A DNA stretch of 64,000 nucleotides from Streptomyces lichenis (GCF_023218175.1 NZ_JALPTH010000003.1:248001-312000), one strand, 5' to 3'. Shown: positions 8,820 to 17,092, counted from the first letter of the stretch. Notes: generated from the letters alone by a model not told the origin. Translations and numbers: made by a program.

Positions 8820-9887
8820 GTGAAAGCACTCGTACTCTCCGGCGGCGCGGGCACCCGGCTGCGCCCCATCACCCACACCTCGGCCAAGCAGCTCGTCCCG
8901 GTCGCCAACAAGCCGGTGCTCTTCTACGGCCTGGAGGCCATCGCCGCCGCCGGGATCCGCGAGGTCGGGATCATCGTCGGGGACACCGCCGAGGAGATCC
9001 GGGCCGCCGTCGGCGACGGCTCCCGCTTCGGGCTGGAGGTCACCTACCTCCCGCAGGCCGCCCCGCTGGGACTGGCCCACGCGGTGCTGATCGCCCGGGA
9101 CTTCCTCGGCGAGGACGACTTCGCGATGTACCTCGGGGACAACTTCGTGGTCGGCGGGATCACCGACCTGGTGCGGGAGTTCCGCGCCACCCGCCCGGAC
9201 GCCCGCATCCTGCTCACCAAGGTCCCCGACCCGCGCGCCTTCGGCGTCGCCGAACTGGACCTGGAGGGGCGGGTGGTGCGGCTGGAGGAGAAGCCCGCCG
9301 CCCCGCGCAGCGACCTCGCCCTGGTCGGGGTCTACCTCTTCAGTCCGGCGATCCACCAGGCCGTCCGCGCCATCTCCCCTTCCCCGCGCGGGGAGTTGGA
9401 GATCACCGACGCGCTTCAGTGGCTGATCGACCACCGGCGCACGGTGACCTCCACCATCGTCTCCGGCTACTGGAAGGACACCGGCAACGTCGCCGACATG
9501 CTGGAGGTCAACCGGAGCGTGCTGGAGCTGCTTCCCCCCTCGAACGAAGGCACGGTGGACGCCGCCACGGAGATCATCGGCCGGGTGTCGATCGGCGCCG
9601 GGGCCACCGTGCGCGGCTCGCGGATCGTCGGCCCGGTGGTCATCGGCGCGGGCTCCACCGTCGCCAACTCCTACATCGGCCCGTCCACCTCGATCGCCGA
9701 GGACTGCCGGATCACCGACAGCGAGATCGAGTACTCCATCGTCCTCAGCGGCTCCAGTGTGCACGGCGTGGGGCGGGTCGAAGCCTCCCTCATCGGGCGT
9801 AACGTCGAAATCACCCCCGCTCCCCCCATCCCGGCCGCACACCGGCTGGTCCTGGGCGACCACAGCAAGGTGCAGATCTCCTCATGA
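8820..9887 (+). CDS. rfbA: Glucose-1-phosphate thymidylyltransferase (long, StrD-type)
   Basis: 355 residues. Makes dTDP-glucose from dTTP and glucose-1-phosphate, the first step toward dTDP-L-rhamnose. The nucleotide-binding signature GGAGTRLRP is at residues 8-16, followed by KQLVPVANKP, YLGDNF near 105 and LEEKP near 158. The C-terminal 100 or so residues have hexapeptide-repeat character (IGAGATV, IGAGSTV) as in the long, StrD-like class. GTG at 8820 is chosen because family members begin KALVLSGG immediately after the start; eight further upstream codons are open but not conserved-looking. First gene of a three-gene operon with ATGA overlaps to rfbB and rfbD. Confidence 0.95.
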   Translation: MKALVLSGGAGTRLRPITHTSAKQLVPVANKPVLFYGLEAIAAAGIREVGIIVGDTAEEIRAAVGDGSRFGLEVTYLPQAAPLGLAHAVLIARDFLGEDDFAMYLGDNFVVGGITDLVREFRATRPDARILLTKVPDPRAFGVAELDLEGRVVRLEEKPAAPRSDLALVGVYLFSPAIHQAVRAISPSPRGELEITDALQWLIDHRRTVTSTIVSGYWKDTGNVADMLEVNRSVLELLPPSNEGTVDAATEIIGRVSIGAGATVRGSRIVGPVVIGAGSTVANSYIGPSTSIAEDCRITDSEIEYSIVLSGSSVHGVGRVEASLIGRNVEITPAPPIPAAHRLVLGDHSKVQISS

Positions 9888-10894
9888 CCCTCCCTGAGAA
9901 GTCCCGATCCCGCGTTCTGGTCACCGGCGGCGCCGGATTCATCGGCTCGCACTACGTCCGGACCCTGCTCGGCCCCACCGGCCCGGATGACGTCTCCGTC
10001 ACCGTCCTGGACCGCCTCACCTACGCCGGCAACCGGGCCAACCTCGCCCCCGTCGCCGACCACCCCGCCCTCACCTTCGTCCACGGCGACATCCGCGACG
10101 CCGACCTGGTGGACCGCCTCGCCGCCGACCACGACGACCTGGTCCACTTCGCCGCCGAGTCCCACGTGGACCGCTCGATCCTGGGCGCGGCGGAGTTCGT
10201 CCGCACCAACGTCCTCGGCACCCAGACCCTCCTGGACGCGGCCCTGCGCCACCGGATGCGCGCCTTCGTCCACATCTCCACCGACGAGGTGTACGGCTCC
10301 ATCGACACCGGCTCCTGGACCGAGTCCGAGCCGCTGGCCCCCAACTCCCCCTACGCCGCCTCCAAGGCCTCCGCCGACCTGCTCGCCCTCGCCTACCACC
10401 GCACCCACGGCCTGGACGTCCGCGTCACCCGCTGCTCCAACAACTACGGGCCGTACCAGTTCCCCGAGAAGGTCATCCCGCTGTTCACCACCCGTCTGCT
10501 GGAGGGCGGCACGGTCCCGCTCTACGGCGACGGCTCGAACGTCCGGGACTGGCTGCACGTGGACGACCATGTCCGGGCGGTGGAGGCGGTACGGGTACGG
10601 GGCCGGGCGGGCGAGGTCTACAACATCGGCGGCGGCACCGAGCTGACCAACCGCGAGCTGACCACCCTGCTCGTCGGCGCCTGCGGCGCGGACTGGTCCC
10701 AGGTGGTCCACGTCGAGGACCGCAAGGGCCATGACCGCCGCTACTCGGTGGACTGGACGAAGATCCGCGAGGAGCTGGACTACCGCCCCGGCACGGACTT
10801 CGCCAAGGGCCTGGCCGAGACGGTCGCCTGGTACCGGCGCCACCGCGACTGGTGGGGCCCGCTGCTGACCCGTCCGGCGGAGGCTTCCCGATGA
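9884..10894 (+). CDS. rfbB: dTDP-glucose 4,6-dehydratase
   Basis: 336 residues. Converts dTDP-glucose to dTDP-4-dehydro-6-deoxyglucose, second step of the dTDP-rhamnose pathway. It is an extended short-chain dehydrogenase: NAD-binding GGAGFIGSH near residue 14, catalytic TDEVYG near 132 and the YAASK pair near 157, plus the SNNYGPYQFPEK stretch typical of RfbB. The start overlaps the rfbA stop (ATGA) and the stop overlaps the rfbD start, so the operon is coupled. The product also feeds many other 6-deoxysugars, but the adjacent reductase and the distant epimerase at 26.5 kb point to rhamnose. Confidence 0.96.
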   Translation: MTLPEKSRSRVLVTGGAGFIGSHYVRTLLGPTGPDDVSVTVLDRLTYAGNRANLAPVADHPALTFVHGDIRDADLVDRLAADHDDLVHFAAESHVDRSILGAAEFVRTNVLGTQTLLDAALRHRMRAFVHISTDEVYGSIDTGSWTESEPLAPNSPYAASKASADLLALAYHRTHGLDVRVTRCSNNYGPYQFPEKVIPLFTTRLLEGGTVPLYGDGSNVRDWLHVDDHVRAVEAVRVRGRAGEVYNIGGGTELTNRELTTLLVGACGADWSQVVHVEDRKGHDRRYSVDWTKIREELDYRPGTDFAKGLAETVAWYRRHRDWWGPLLTRPAEASR

Positions 10895-11799
10895 GCTGGC
10901 TGGTCACCGGCGCCTCCGGAATGCTCGCCCGGGACGTCCTCGCCGCGCTCGCCCCCCTCGGCGAGGACGCGGTGGCCCTGGACCGCACCGCCCTCGACCT
11001 CACCGACGCGCCGGCCGTACGGGCAGCTGTAGCGGCCCTCCGCCCCCACCAGGTCGTCAACTGCGCCGCCTGGACGGCCGTGGACGACGCCGAGTCCCGG
11101 GAGCCGGAGGCGCTGGCGGTCAACGGCACGGCGGTACGCCATCTGGCCGCCGCCTGCGCCGAGTCCGGCGCGACCCTGGTGCACCTCTCCACCGACTACG
11201 TCTTCGCGGGCGACGCCACCGCCCCCTACCCGGAGTCCGCCGCGCCCGCGCCCCGCTCCGCCTACGGCCGCACCAAGCTGGTGGGCGAACGGGCGGTACG
11301 CGACCTACTGCCCGAGCGCGGCTACGTACTCCGTACCGCCTGGCTGTACGGGGCCGGGGGCCGGAACTTCGTCCGCACCATGCTCGACCTGGAGCGGGCC
11401 CGCCCCTACGTGGACGTGGTCACCGACCAGGTCGGCCAGCCCACCTGGACCGCCGACCTGGCCGGGCAGCTGATCGCCCTGGCCCGCTCCGGCGCGCCCG
11501 GCGGGATCTACCACGGCACCGCCTCGGGCCAGGCGTCCTGGTACGAGCTGGCCCGCGAGGTGTTCCGCCTGGCCGGCGCCGACCCGGACCGGGTCCGCCC
11601 CACCACGAGCGACGCCTACCCGCGCCCCGCCGCCCGCCCGGCCTACAGCGTCCTCGGCCACGCCCGCTGGGCGGAAGCCGGGCTCGCGCCGCTACGGGAC
11701 TGGCGGGAGGCGCTGGCGGAGGCGGTCCCAGCGATGCGGGCGGCGCCCCCGGCCGGGGCCGCTCAGTCCCCCGCCACCGCTCCGATCGCCTCCGCGTAG
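10891..11799 (+). CDS. rfbD: dTDP-4-dehydrorhamnose reductase
   Basis: 302 residues. Catalyses the last step to dTDP-L-rhamnose using NAD(P)H. SDR fold: cofactor loop GASGMLARD near residue 6, STDYVFAG near 107 and the catalytic YGRTK near 131, with GQPTWTADLA further on as in RfbD enzymes. ATG at 10891 is chosen for the ATGA overlap with the rfbB stop. The last 37 bases overlap, tail to tail, the 3' end of the monooxygenase gene on the other strand, so the island to the right begins immediately. The 3,5-epimerase needed before this step is not here but at 26554-27249. Confidence 0.95.
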   Translation: MSWLVTGASGMLARDVLAALAPLGEDAVALDRTALDLTDAPAVRAAVAALRPHQVVNCAAWTAVDDAESREPEALAVNGTAVRHLAAACAESGATLVHLSTDYVFAGDATAPYPESAAPAPRSAYGRTKLVGERAVRDLLPERGYVLRTAWLYGAGGRNFVRTMLDLERARPYVDVVTDQVGQPTWTADLAGQLIALARSGAPGGIYHGTASGQASWYELAREVFRLAGADPDRVRPTTSDAYPRPAARPAYSVLGHARWAEAGLAPLRDWREALAEAVPAMRAAPPAGAAQSPATAPIASA

Positions 11800-13004
11800 T
11801 CGGGCAGCACCAGCCCCGAGTGCGCCGCGCGCCCCTCCTCCGCCCCCTCCGTCACCAGCCCGCTCGCAGCGGACCCCCGTCCCCTCAACACCGCGTTACG
11901 GGCATCGAGCTGCTCCCGCGTCGTCGGCGTCACCACCGTGCCCCCGGCGTCGGCCAAGGCCTGGTTGCGCTCGGCGAAGGGCCGCATCCGCTCCTCGTAC
12001 GCCACGAAGGCCGCGCCATGGTCGTCGTGCACGGCCAGCTCCCCCGCCAGGATGTACGCCCCCACCAGCGCGACGCTCGACCCCTGGCCGGAGAGGAACG
12101 AGGTCGCGTGCGCCGCGTCGCCCGCCAGCGCGACCCGGCCACGCGACCAGGCGGGCAGGTGTATCTGGCTCACCACGTCGAAGAACAGGTCGTCGGCCTC
12201 CCGCATCGCCGCCACCAGGCGCGGTACGTGCCACCCCTGGTACGGGAAGCTCTCCGCGACCAGGTCGCGCTGCGCCTTCGGGTCCCGGAACGCCTCGAAC
12301 GGCGGGTCCTCCCGGGCGAAGGTGAGGAAGCCGTGCACCGGCTCGGACGGCTCATGGGCGTAGAGGGCCGCGGTGCGCCCCGGCTCGTTCCAGACGCGCG
12401 CCTCATGGGCGAGCCCGAACTCGTTCGGCAGGGTGAAGCCGGCGAAGACATGCCCGAGGTAGTGATGGAAGGGCTCCTCGGGACCGAGCACCAGCCGACG
12501 GGTGTTCGAATGCAGCCCGTCCGCGCCGATCACCAGGTCGAAGCGGCGTCGGACCCCGCTGTCCAGCACGACCTCTACCCCTTCCCCGTCCTCCTCCAAC
12601 GCGGCGATCGAGTCGCGGAACAGGAACTCCACCCGGTCCCGCAGCGGGGTGTGGAGCGCGTCGGCCAGGTCCCCGCGCCGGACCTCCAGGTCCAGCCCGG
12701 CGTGCCCGCCGGTCACCTGCTCCGGTTCGAACGAGCCGATCACCTCGCCCTCCACGTCCACGAAGGTGATCCGCTGGGTGCCGACATGCGCCTCGCGCAG
12801 ACGCGGCAGCAGCCCCATCCGATCCACCACCTCCCGGGCGGTGCCCCGGATGTCCACCGCGTACCCCCCTCCCCGCACGGCGGCGGCCTTCTCCACGACG
12901 GTCACCTCGAAGCCGTACCGGTCGAGCCAGTAGGCGAGCGCCGGCCCCGCGATGCTGGCCCCGGAGATGAGCACGCGGCGGTCGTTTCGAGGTGTACGCG
13001 GCAT
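11763..13004 (-). CDS. FAD-dependent monooxygenase (aromatic hydroxylase family)
   Basis: 413 residues. Class A flavoprotein monooxygenase: FAD Rossmann loop GASIAGPALAYW near residue 15, the GADGLHSNTR motif near 160 that contacts FAD and NADPH, and GRVALAGDAAHATSF near 290. Overall layout resembles TetX/PgaE-like hydroxylases acting on aromatic or polyketide substrates; the substrate cannot be read from sequence. It is divergent from a MarR regulator, and the shared space carries two TACCT/AGGTA palindromes, so it is probably MarR-repressed and induced by its substrate or a related aromatic. The 3' end overlaps rfbD by 37 bases. Confidence 0.9.
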   Translation of the reverse strand: MPRTPRNDRRVLISGASIAGPALAYWLDRYGFEVTVVEKAAAVRGGGYAVDIRGTAREVVDRMGLLPRLREAHVGTQRITFVDVEGEVIGSFEPEQVTGGHAGLDLEVRRGDLADALHTPLRDRVEFLFRDSIAALEEDGEGVEVVLDSGVRRRFDLVIGADGLHSNTRRLVLGPEEPFHHYLGHVFAGFTLPNEFGLAHEARVWNEPGRTAALYAHEPSEPVHGFLTFAREDPPFEAFRDPKAQRDLVAESFPYQGWHVPRLVAAMREADDLFFDVVSQIHLPAWSRGRVALAGDAAHATSFLSGQGSSVALVGAYILAGELAVHDDHGAAFVAYEERMRPFAERNQALADAGGTVVTPTTREQLDARNAVLRGRGSAASGLVTEGAEEGRAAHSGLVLPDYAEAIGAVAGD

Positions 13005-13046
13005 GATGTGACCCCTTCCGCCGAGCCAGGCCCGGCACCAGATACG

Positions 13047-13057
13047 TACCTTAGGTA
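13047..13057. promoter_or_regulatory. Putative MarR operator 1
   Basis: TACCT-T-AGGTA is an inverted repeat with 5-bp arms, about 43 bases upstream of the monooxygenase start. It shares the TACCT/AGGTA core with the longer palindrome beside the MarR gene, and the pair fits one MarR protein controlling both divergent genes. Confidence 0.6.
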
Positions 13058-13114
13058 TCCTTCTGACGGCCGCACCGAGCCCTTGCCCACGCCGCCGACC
13101 CCACCACCATATAG

Positions 13115-13131
13115 ATACCTAAGTTAGGTAT
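13115..13131. promoter_or_regulatory. Putative MarR operator 2 (perfect palindrome)
   Basis: ATACCTAA-G-TTAGGTAT is a perfect 17-bp palindrome ending 18 bases before the MarR start codon at 13150. Its position would block transcription of marR and probably the divergent monooxygenase gene, the usual autoregulatory design of MarR proteins. Confidence 0.75.
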
Positions 13132-13149
13132 GCAAGAGGAGCCCGACCG

Positions 13150-13653
13150 ATGCCCGCACCGGAACCGGATCGCCGCGAGGACCTGCTGACGGTGCTCCCC
13201 CGGATCACCCAGCTCAGCGCCGCCATCACCAAGGGGCGACTGGTCGAGCGCGCCATGGAATCGGCCGCGCTGACCCTGGACCGCCCCGCCGTCGGCGTAC
13301 TGCTGACCCTCCGCATGGCCGACGGGGCGCTGCGGGTCGGTGAGATCGCCGAGCGCATGCAGGTGGTGGGCCCGCACATCACCCGCCAGGTGCAGGCCCT
13401 GGAGAAGCGCGGACTGGTACGCCGCGTCGCCGACCCGCTCGACCGCCGGGCCAGCCTCATCGAGCCGACCGAGGCCGGCACGGAGGCGGTGAACCGCTAT
13501 ATGACCTCGGTACTGGGCTGGTTCACCGACACCCTGGCCCACTGGCCCGACCAGGACCGCGACGACCTCGCCCGCCTCCTGGGCCGCTTCGCCGACGAGG
13601 TGACGGCGCGGCTCTCACAGGAGGAGGACGAGGCGGAGGGGGCAGGCGACTAG
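13150..13653 (+). CDS. MarR-family transcriptional regulator
   Basis: 167 residues, usual MarR length. The winged helix-turn-helix is visible as LRVGEIAERMQVVGPHITR near residues 60-78, followed by the wing LVRRVADPLDRRAS, a very conserved MarR stretch. ATG at 13150 has AGAGGAG about 8 bases upstream. Divergent from the flavin monooxygenase, with a perfect palindrome just before its own start, so autoregulation and ligand-relieved repression of the monooxygenase are likely. Its TAG stop (13651-13653) interlocks with the TAG stop of the DUF397 gene on the other strand (13650-13652). Confidence 0.9.
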   Translation: MPAPEPDRREDLLTVLPRITQLSAAITKGRLVERAMESAALTLDRPAVGVLLTLRMADGALRVGEIAERMQVVGPHITRQVQALEKRGLVRRVADPLDRRASLIEPTEAGTEAVNRYMTSVLGWFTDTLAHWPDQDRDDLARLLGRFADEVTARLSQEEDEAEGAGD

Positions 13654-13886
13654 AGCGTCGCGATGAAGGCGGACCAGGCGGTGGGGGCCACGGTGAAGGG
13701 GGTGCGGCCGGTGTCCTTGGAGTCCCGGACGTGGACGGTGGTGAGACAGGCGGCGACCTCTACGCAGTCTCCGCCGCCACCACCGCTGTAGCTGGACTTG
13801 GCCCAAGGGAGGGCCACCTCCACGCAGTTGTCACCGCCGCCACCGCTGTAACTGCTCTTGAACCAGTCGAGATACACGGCGCTCAC
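13650..13886 (-). CDS. DUF397 protein with internally duplicated motif (copy 2)
   Basis: 78 residues. DUF397 proteins are small actinomycete proteins, encoded next to WhiJ-like regulators, that modulate those regulators. The DUF397 core WxKSSYSGGGG-x-CVEVA appears twice in a row here (DWFKSSYS near residue 6 and WAKSSYS near 26), then one copy of VHVRDSKDTGRTPF and a terminal WSAFIA. The family normally has one such core, so the first half has been duplicated. GTG at 13886 is chosen because its GTGA overlaps the stop of the upstream paralogue at 13883. The gene is a tandem paralogue of that upstream DUF397 gene. Confidence 0.85.
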   Translation of the reverse strand: MSAVYLDWFKSSYSGGGGDNCVEVALPWAKSSYSGGGGGDCVEVAACLTTVHVRDSKDTGRTPFTVAPTAWSAFIATL

Positions 13887-14128
13887 CGCTCCCCCGCGAA
13901 GGCGGTGAAGGCCGCCCACGCCTCCGGACCGACCGAGATCGGCCGCCGTGCGGTGTCCTTGGAGTCCCGGACGTGGACGGAGGTGGGGCAGGCGGCGACC
14001 TCCACGCAGTCCCCGCCGCCCGCACCGCTATAACTGGACTTGGCCCAGGAAAGGGCCACCTCGACGCAGTTGCCACCGCCTGCGCCGCTGTAGCTGCTCT
14101 TGAACCAGTCGAGTTCCGTGGTGCTCAT
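13883..14128 (-). CDS. DUF397 protein with internally duplicated motif (copy 1)
   Basis: 81 residues. Same architecture as the gene just downstream: DWFKSSYSGAGGGNCVEVA, then WAKSSYSGAGGGDCVEVA, then VHVRDSKDTARRPI and a closing WAAFTAF. The ATG at 14128 overlaps the TGA of the helix-turn-helix gene upstream, and its own stop overlaps the next DUF397 start, so three genes are coupled in the order regulator, DUF397, DUF397. Related sets in Streptomyces (whiJ and abaA-type loci) act in development and antibiotic control; the specific role here is inferred from that family knowledge. Confidence 0.88.
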   Translation of the reverse strand: MSTTELDWFKSSYSGAGGGNCVEVALSWAKSSYSGAGGGDCVEVAACPTSVHVRDSKDTARRPISVGPEAWAAFTAFAGER

Positions 14129-14979
14129 AGCGCTCCTCGCATCTGCTCCAGCAGGCTCCGGGAGGCCTCGGGGCTCAGAGCCTGTGAGCGCATCTTGCCA
14201 TAGCGCTGCAGCATGCAACTGACCGTTTTGGGTTCGGTGATGAGGGTGCCGGTGTCGTGCGCTTCGGTGTAACCGAGCCACTGGTGGTCCGGCAGTTCAG
14301 CCAGGCACATGGGCCCCTCGAAGCCCTGGTGTTCGACCGCGTTCTTCGGCATGACCTGGATCTCGATGTTGGGTTGCGCGCCCCGCTCCAGCAGAGTGTT
14401 CAGCAGGTCCCGGGTCACCTCGGGGCCGCCGAAGCCGCGCTCGATCAGCGCCTCCTCGATGATGAAGCTGAACTGCGTGTCGAGTCGGGCGTCGAGCAGT
14501 TGCTGTCGCTTGAGTCGACCTTCCAGCCGCTCGTCCATCTCCACCTGACTCAGGCCTGGAATGCCTTGCCGTAGAACCTCCCGGAGAAAGGACTCCGGCT
14601 GCAGCAGTCCCGGAATGACGGCACAGTCGTAGGTGTACAGCGACACCGCCGCCTCTTCGATCGCGGCCCATGCCTGGAACCAGGACGCCAGCCCCACCTT
14701 GCGCTTGAGCCCCTTGGCGGCGGCCGCGAGCACCCGAGCAGGACCCGGCCCCAGGCTGTTCCTCACCCTTGAGATCAGGTCTTCCGGCGGGAAGCGCCTA
14801 CCCTGCTCGATCTTGGCGATGTACGACACGGAGTACCGCACCAACGGCTCGAACTGCTCGCGCGTGTGACCGGCTTCCTCCCTTAACGCCTTCAGCACCG
14901 CGCCGAAAGTGCGCAGGGCCTCCGGGGGTTCCGGTTCGCCCTGGGCGCGCCACGCCTCGCCGTCGTTCTCCGCCGTCAT
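14125..14979 (-). CDS. WhiJ-like XRE helix-turn-helix / DUF5753 regulator
   Basis: 284 residues, the usual length for this Streptomyces family. An XRE helix-turn-helix lies at residues about 24-80 (FGAVLKALREEAGHTREQFE, then YSVSYIAKIEQGRRFP), followed by the DUF5753 domain from about 95 to 275, with YDCAVIPGLLQPE and EALIERGFGG characteristic of it. It leads a coupled operon with two DUF397 genes and is divergent from a histidine-kinase-like ATPase gene, reproducing the three-part WhiJ-type locus. Likely a DNA-binding repressor whose activity is tuned by the DUF397 partner. Confidence 0.92.
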   Translation of the reverse strand: MTAENDGEAWRAQGEPEPPEALRTFGAVLKALREEAGHTREQFEPLVRYSVSYIAKIEQGRRFPPEDLISRVRNSLGPGPARVLAAAAKGLKRKVGLASWFQAWAAIEEAAVSLYTYDCAVIPGLLQPESFLREVLRQGIPGLSQVEMDERLEGRLKRQQLLDARLDTQFSFIIEEALIERGFGGPEVTRDLLNTLLERGAQPNIEIQVMPKNAVEHQGFEGPMCLAELPDHQWLGYTEAHDTGTLITEPKTVSCMLQRYGKMRSQALSPEASRSLLEQMRGAL

Positions 14980-15152
14980 GGGTGGGCCCGCCTTTCCGCG
15001 CAGGGGAGGCGCGACCTACCCGATCACCTCAGCCGCGCCGCCCCATGCTCACGCACCGTCACGCACACAGTCCATAGGGTCAGCAGACACAAACGGATCT
15101 GTGTCTCCGCCGTCCCTCCCGACCAGCGCATCCACCCCACCACGCTGACCGC

Positions 15153-15596
15153 ATGGCACACACTGAGACCCAACCCCCGGTCACCGTACGTACGTTCGCT
15201 CAGCGATTCTCCTCCACCCGCCGGGGCGCCCGCCTCGCCCGGCTGCTGACCGCGCACCAACTCACCGAGTGGGGCGTGCCGCGCGGGGCGTACGGGTTCG
15301 ACGGCGCGACGCTCGTCGTGGCGGAGCTGGCGTCCAACGCCGTACTGCACGGGCGCGTCCCCGGGCGGGACTTCGCGCTGCGGCTGGTGTACGAGGAGCC
15401 GTCGGCCCGGCTCCGTATCGAGGTGGCGGACACCCACGAAGGGCGCCCGGCACCCCGTACCGATCCGGAGGAAGTCCACGGCCACGGGCTGGCGCTGGTC
15501 GCGGCGCTGAGCGAGCGGTGGGGCGTGGACGAGCGGAAGGGGCCGGGCAAGACGGTGTGGGCCGAGTGCTCGCTGCGACGGCCTGAGCACGCCTGA
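15153..15596 (+). CDS. HATPase-type ATP-binding regulatory protein
   Basis: 147 residues, a stand-alone GHKL ATP-binding domain like anti-sigma-factor kinases (RsbW/AbaA-locus type). The N box is ELASNAVLHG near residue 56, the region equivalent to the G1 box reads VADTHEGRPAPR near 94, and the G2 box is HGHGLALVAALSERWG near 109. There is no membrane or sensor domain. It is divergent from the WhiJ-like regulator, completing a regulator/DUF397/ATPase set. A damaged second copy of this gene lies 3.3 kb downstream at 18618-18835. Confidence 0.88.
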   Translation: MAHTETQPPVTVRTFAQRFSSTRRGARLARLLTAHQLTEWGVPRGAYGFDGATLVVAELASNAVLHGRVPGRDFALRLVYEEPSARLRIEVADTHEGRPAPRTDPEEVHGHGLALVAALSERWGVDERKGPGKTVWAECSLRRPEHA

Positions 15597-15630
15597 CCGG
15601 CCCGGCGGAGCGCCCGCCGGCCAAGGCGCG

Positions 15631-15835
15631 GAGGGTAACCAGCCGCTCAACCTCGGTCTGCCGGTCGATACCAGGTGGTTCGCTGCGTTCCTCCGTGACA
15701 AGCGCAGCCCCCGCGACTGGGCATCGCACGTGGGCGGAAGTCGCGCCGGTGGCCGCGCAGCAGGCGCGGATGGACCGTTTCTACGCACGGCCCACCCCGC
15801 CTGATCGTCTGGTTCTGGAGCGGACGGCACAGTAG
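15631..15835 (+). pseudogene. Possible fragment of an unrecognised gene
   Basis: In the 280-base space after the ATPase gene, one frame reads DTRWFAAFLRDKRSPRDWAS and, after a one-base shift, another reads WAEVAPVAAQQARMDRFYAR and on to a TAG at 15833. The two join into a sensible amphipathic protein end, suggesting a frameshifted remnant. No family is recognised and there is no start or ribosome site. Low confidence. Confidence 0.3.
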
Positions 15836-15876
15836 GGGCCCGACTCCATCACCGCATCCCGGCCAAGCGCCAATGC

Positions 15877-16401
15877 CTACTGCTTGGCGGGGGGCTCACT
15901 TGTGGCGGGTTCGCCGCGGCCCACGACCAACGACCACCGGATCGTCCTGGGAGCTCGGACGGACACCTCGCCCCCTGCCTCTGTCCCACCGACGGCGACC
16001 TGGTTGTAGGTGGTGCTCACCTGGCCCTCTTCGCACTGCAGCGGGAAGGTTACGTCCATGGGCTGAACGAGAACGTTGATCTTCCCGGCGCCCTGGCAGC
16101 GCACCGCGACGATCAGTGCCTCCCCCTTCTTGCCCTTGCCGAAATCGACAGTGCCGTTGCCGCGAGAGGCCTCCTTGCTTCCGGCGCTCGTCTCATCGGC
16201 GTCCAGCTCCGGCAGAACGTCCACCGAGGGCTGGGGCGTGGCTTCGGGGCTTGCCGTCGGCGGCTGCCCAGCCGCGGACGTGGCAGGCTTCGAAGTCTGC
16301 TGGGCGGAGGCTGCGGGGGCACTGTCCGACGTGCACGCGGTGCTGCCGGCGAGTAGCACCGCACAGGCGATGCCGAGCGGGTAGGCGGCGCGTAGGGCCA
16401 T
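15877..16401 (-). CDS. Putative secreted lipoprotein of unknown function
   Basis: 174 residues. The first 24 form a lipoprotein signal (basic start, hydrophobic IACAVLLAG, then STAC as an imperfect lipobox with the cysteine near 22). A Pro/Thr/Ser-rich linker follows to about residue 65, then a compact beta-type domain containing VAVRCQGAGKINVLV, two cysteines (CQ and CEEG) that could form a disulfide, and TIRWSLVVG near the end. No family is recognised. ATG at 16401 begins one base after the stop of the upstream exported-protein gene (TGACATG), so the two are an operon and probably act together at the cell surface. Confidence 0.75.
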   Translation of the reverse strand: MALRAAYPLGIACAVLLAGSTACTSDSAPAASAQQTSKPATSAAGQPPTASPEATPQPSVDVLPELDADETSAGSKEASRGNGTVDFGKGKKGEALIVAVRCQGAGKINVLVQPMDVTFPLQCEEGQVSTTYNQVAVGGTEAGGEVSVRAPRTIRWSLVVGRGEPATSEPPAKQ

Positions 16402-16402
16402 G

Positions 16403-17092
16403 TCACTTCTCCCAGATCGCCCAGCCCACACGGCGCGGCGTGTAGACGGTGACGTTCTTCTTCGTGCCCTTGGTGCAGTTTTGGTAGGTGTACTGGCTGT
16501 AACCGGCGCTCTTGAGTCGGTACACGCCATATCGTGCGAAGGTCGTCTTTTTCGGCGGTGTGGGGACGCTGATGGTGTTGCCGAGCTTGGCGGTGAGGGA
16601 GACGGCGAGCTCGATGCCGAACTTCGCCTCCACCTCAGCGACGACGGCGCTCGCCTTCACGCCCACCTCACCGCTGAAGGCCACCCCCACCGATCCGGTC
16701 ACTTCCGAGGTGAACATGGACCGGGCGGACTGCGACGTGCCGTTGTAGTTGGCCTGCTCGCTACCAACTCCCTTGTGGTAGTCCTTCGTCTTGCTCGTCG
16801 CGGTGTACTTCCAGTGCGGCACGCAGGCCGGGGCGTGCGGAAAGTCCGACGGCTTGGGCGGGCGCGGAACCCCCAGCCCGTCACCGGAATCGGCCTCGAC
16901 CGGCGGCGCAGGCGCGTCGATGGCGGGAGCATCCTCCACCAGGTCGCTCTCCTCGGGCGCGGCGGGCGGTGCGGTCTCCACCACGGCGCTTTCGGTGGAC
17001 TCCGGCGTCGGCTCATCGGCGAACGCCGGGCTGCCCGTGAGCAGCACGGCGGCGGCCAGACCGGACGCCATCAGTGTTCGGTTCATGCGCAT
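16403..17092 (-). CDS. Secreted protein of unknown function, beta-rich core
   Basis: 229 residues. A Sec signal peptide (RMNRTLMASGLAAAVLLTG, cleavage near AFADEP) is followed by an acidic Pro/Ala linker to about residue 90. A C-terminal domain then has a long run of alternating small/hydrophobic and polar residues (TGSVGVAFSGEVGVKASAVV, near 125-175), a pattern of amphipathic beta strands. Two cysteines (ACVPHW, NCTKG) could pair. ATG at 17092 has GGGGGA 7 bases upstream; a second ATG six bases in is possible. Upstream partner of the lipoprotein gene. No family recognised; the alternating pattern recalls aerolysin/MTX-like pore formers, but that is only an inference. Confidence 0.72.
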   Translation of the reverse strand: MRMNRTLMASGLAAAVLLTGSPAFADEPTPESTESAVVETAPPAAPEESDLVEDAPAIDAPAPPVEADSGDGLGVPRPPKPSDFPHAPACVPHWKYTATSKTKDYHKGVGSEQANYNGTSQSARSMFTSEVTGSVGVAFSGEVGVKASAVVAEVEAKFGIELAVSLTAKLGNTISVPTPPKKTTFARYGVYRLKSAGYSQYTYQNCTKGTKKNVTVYTPRRVGWAIWEK

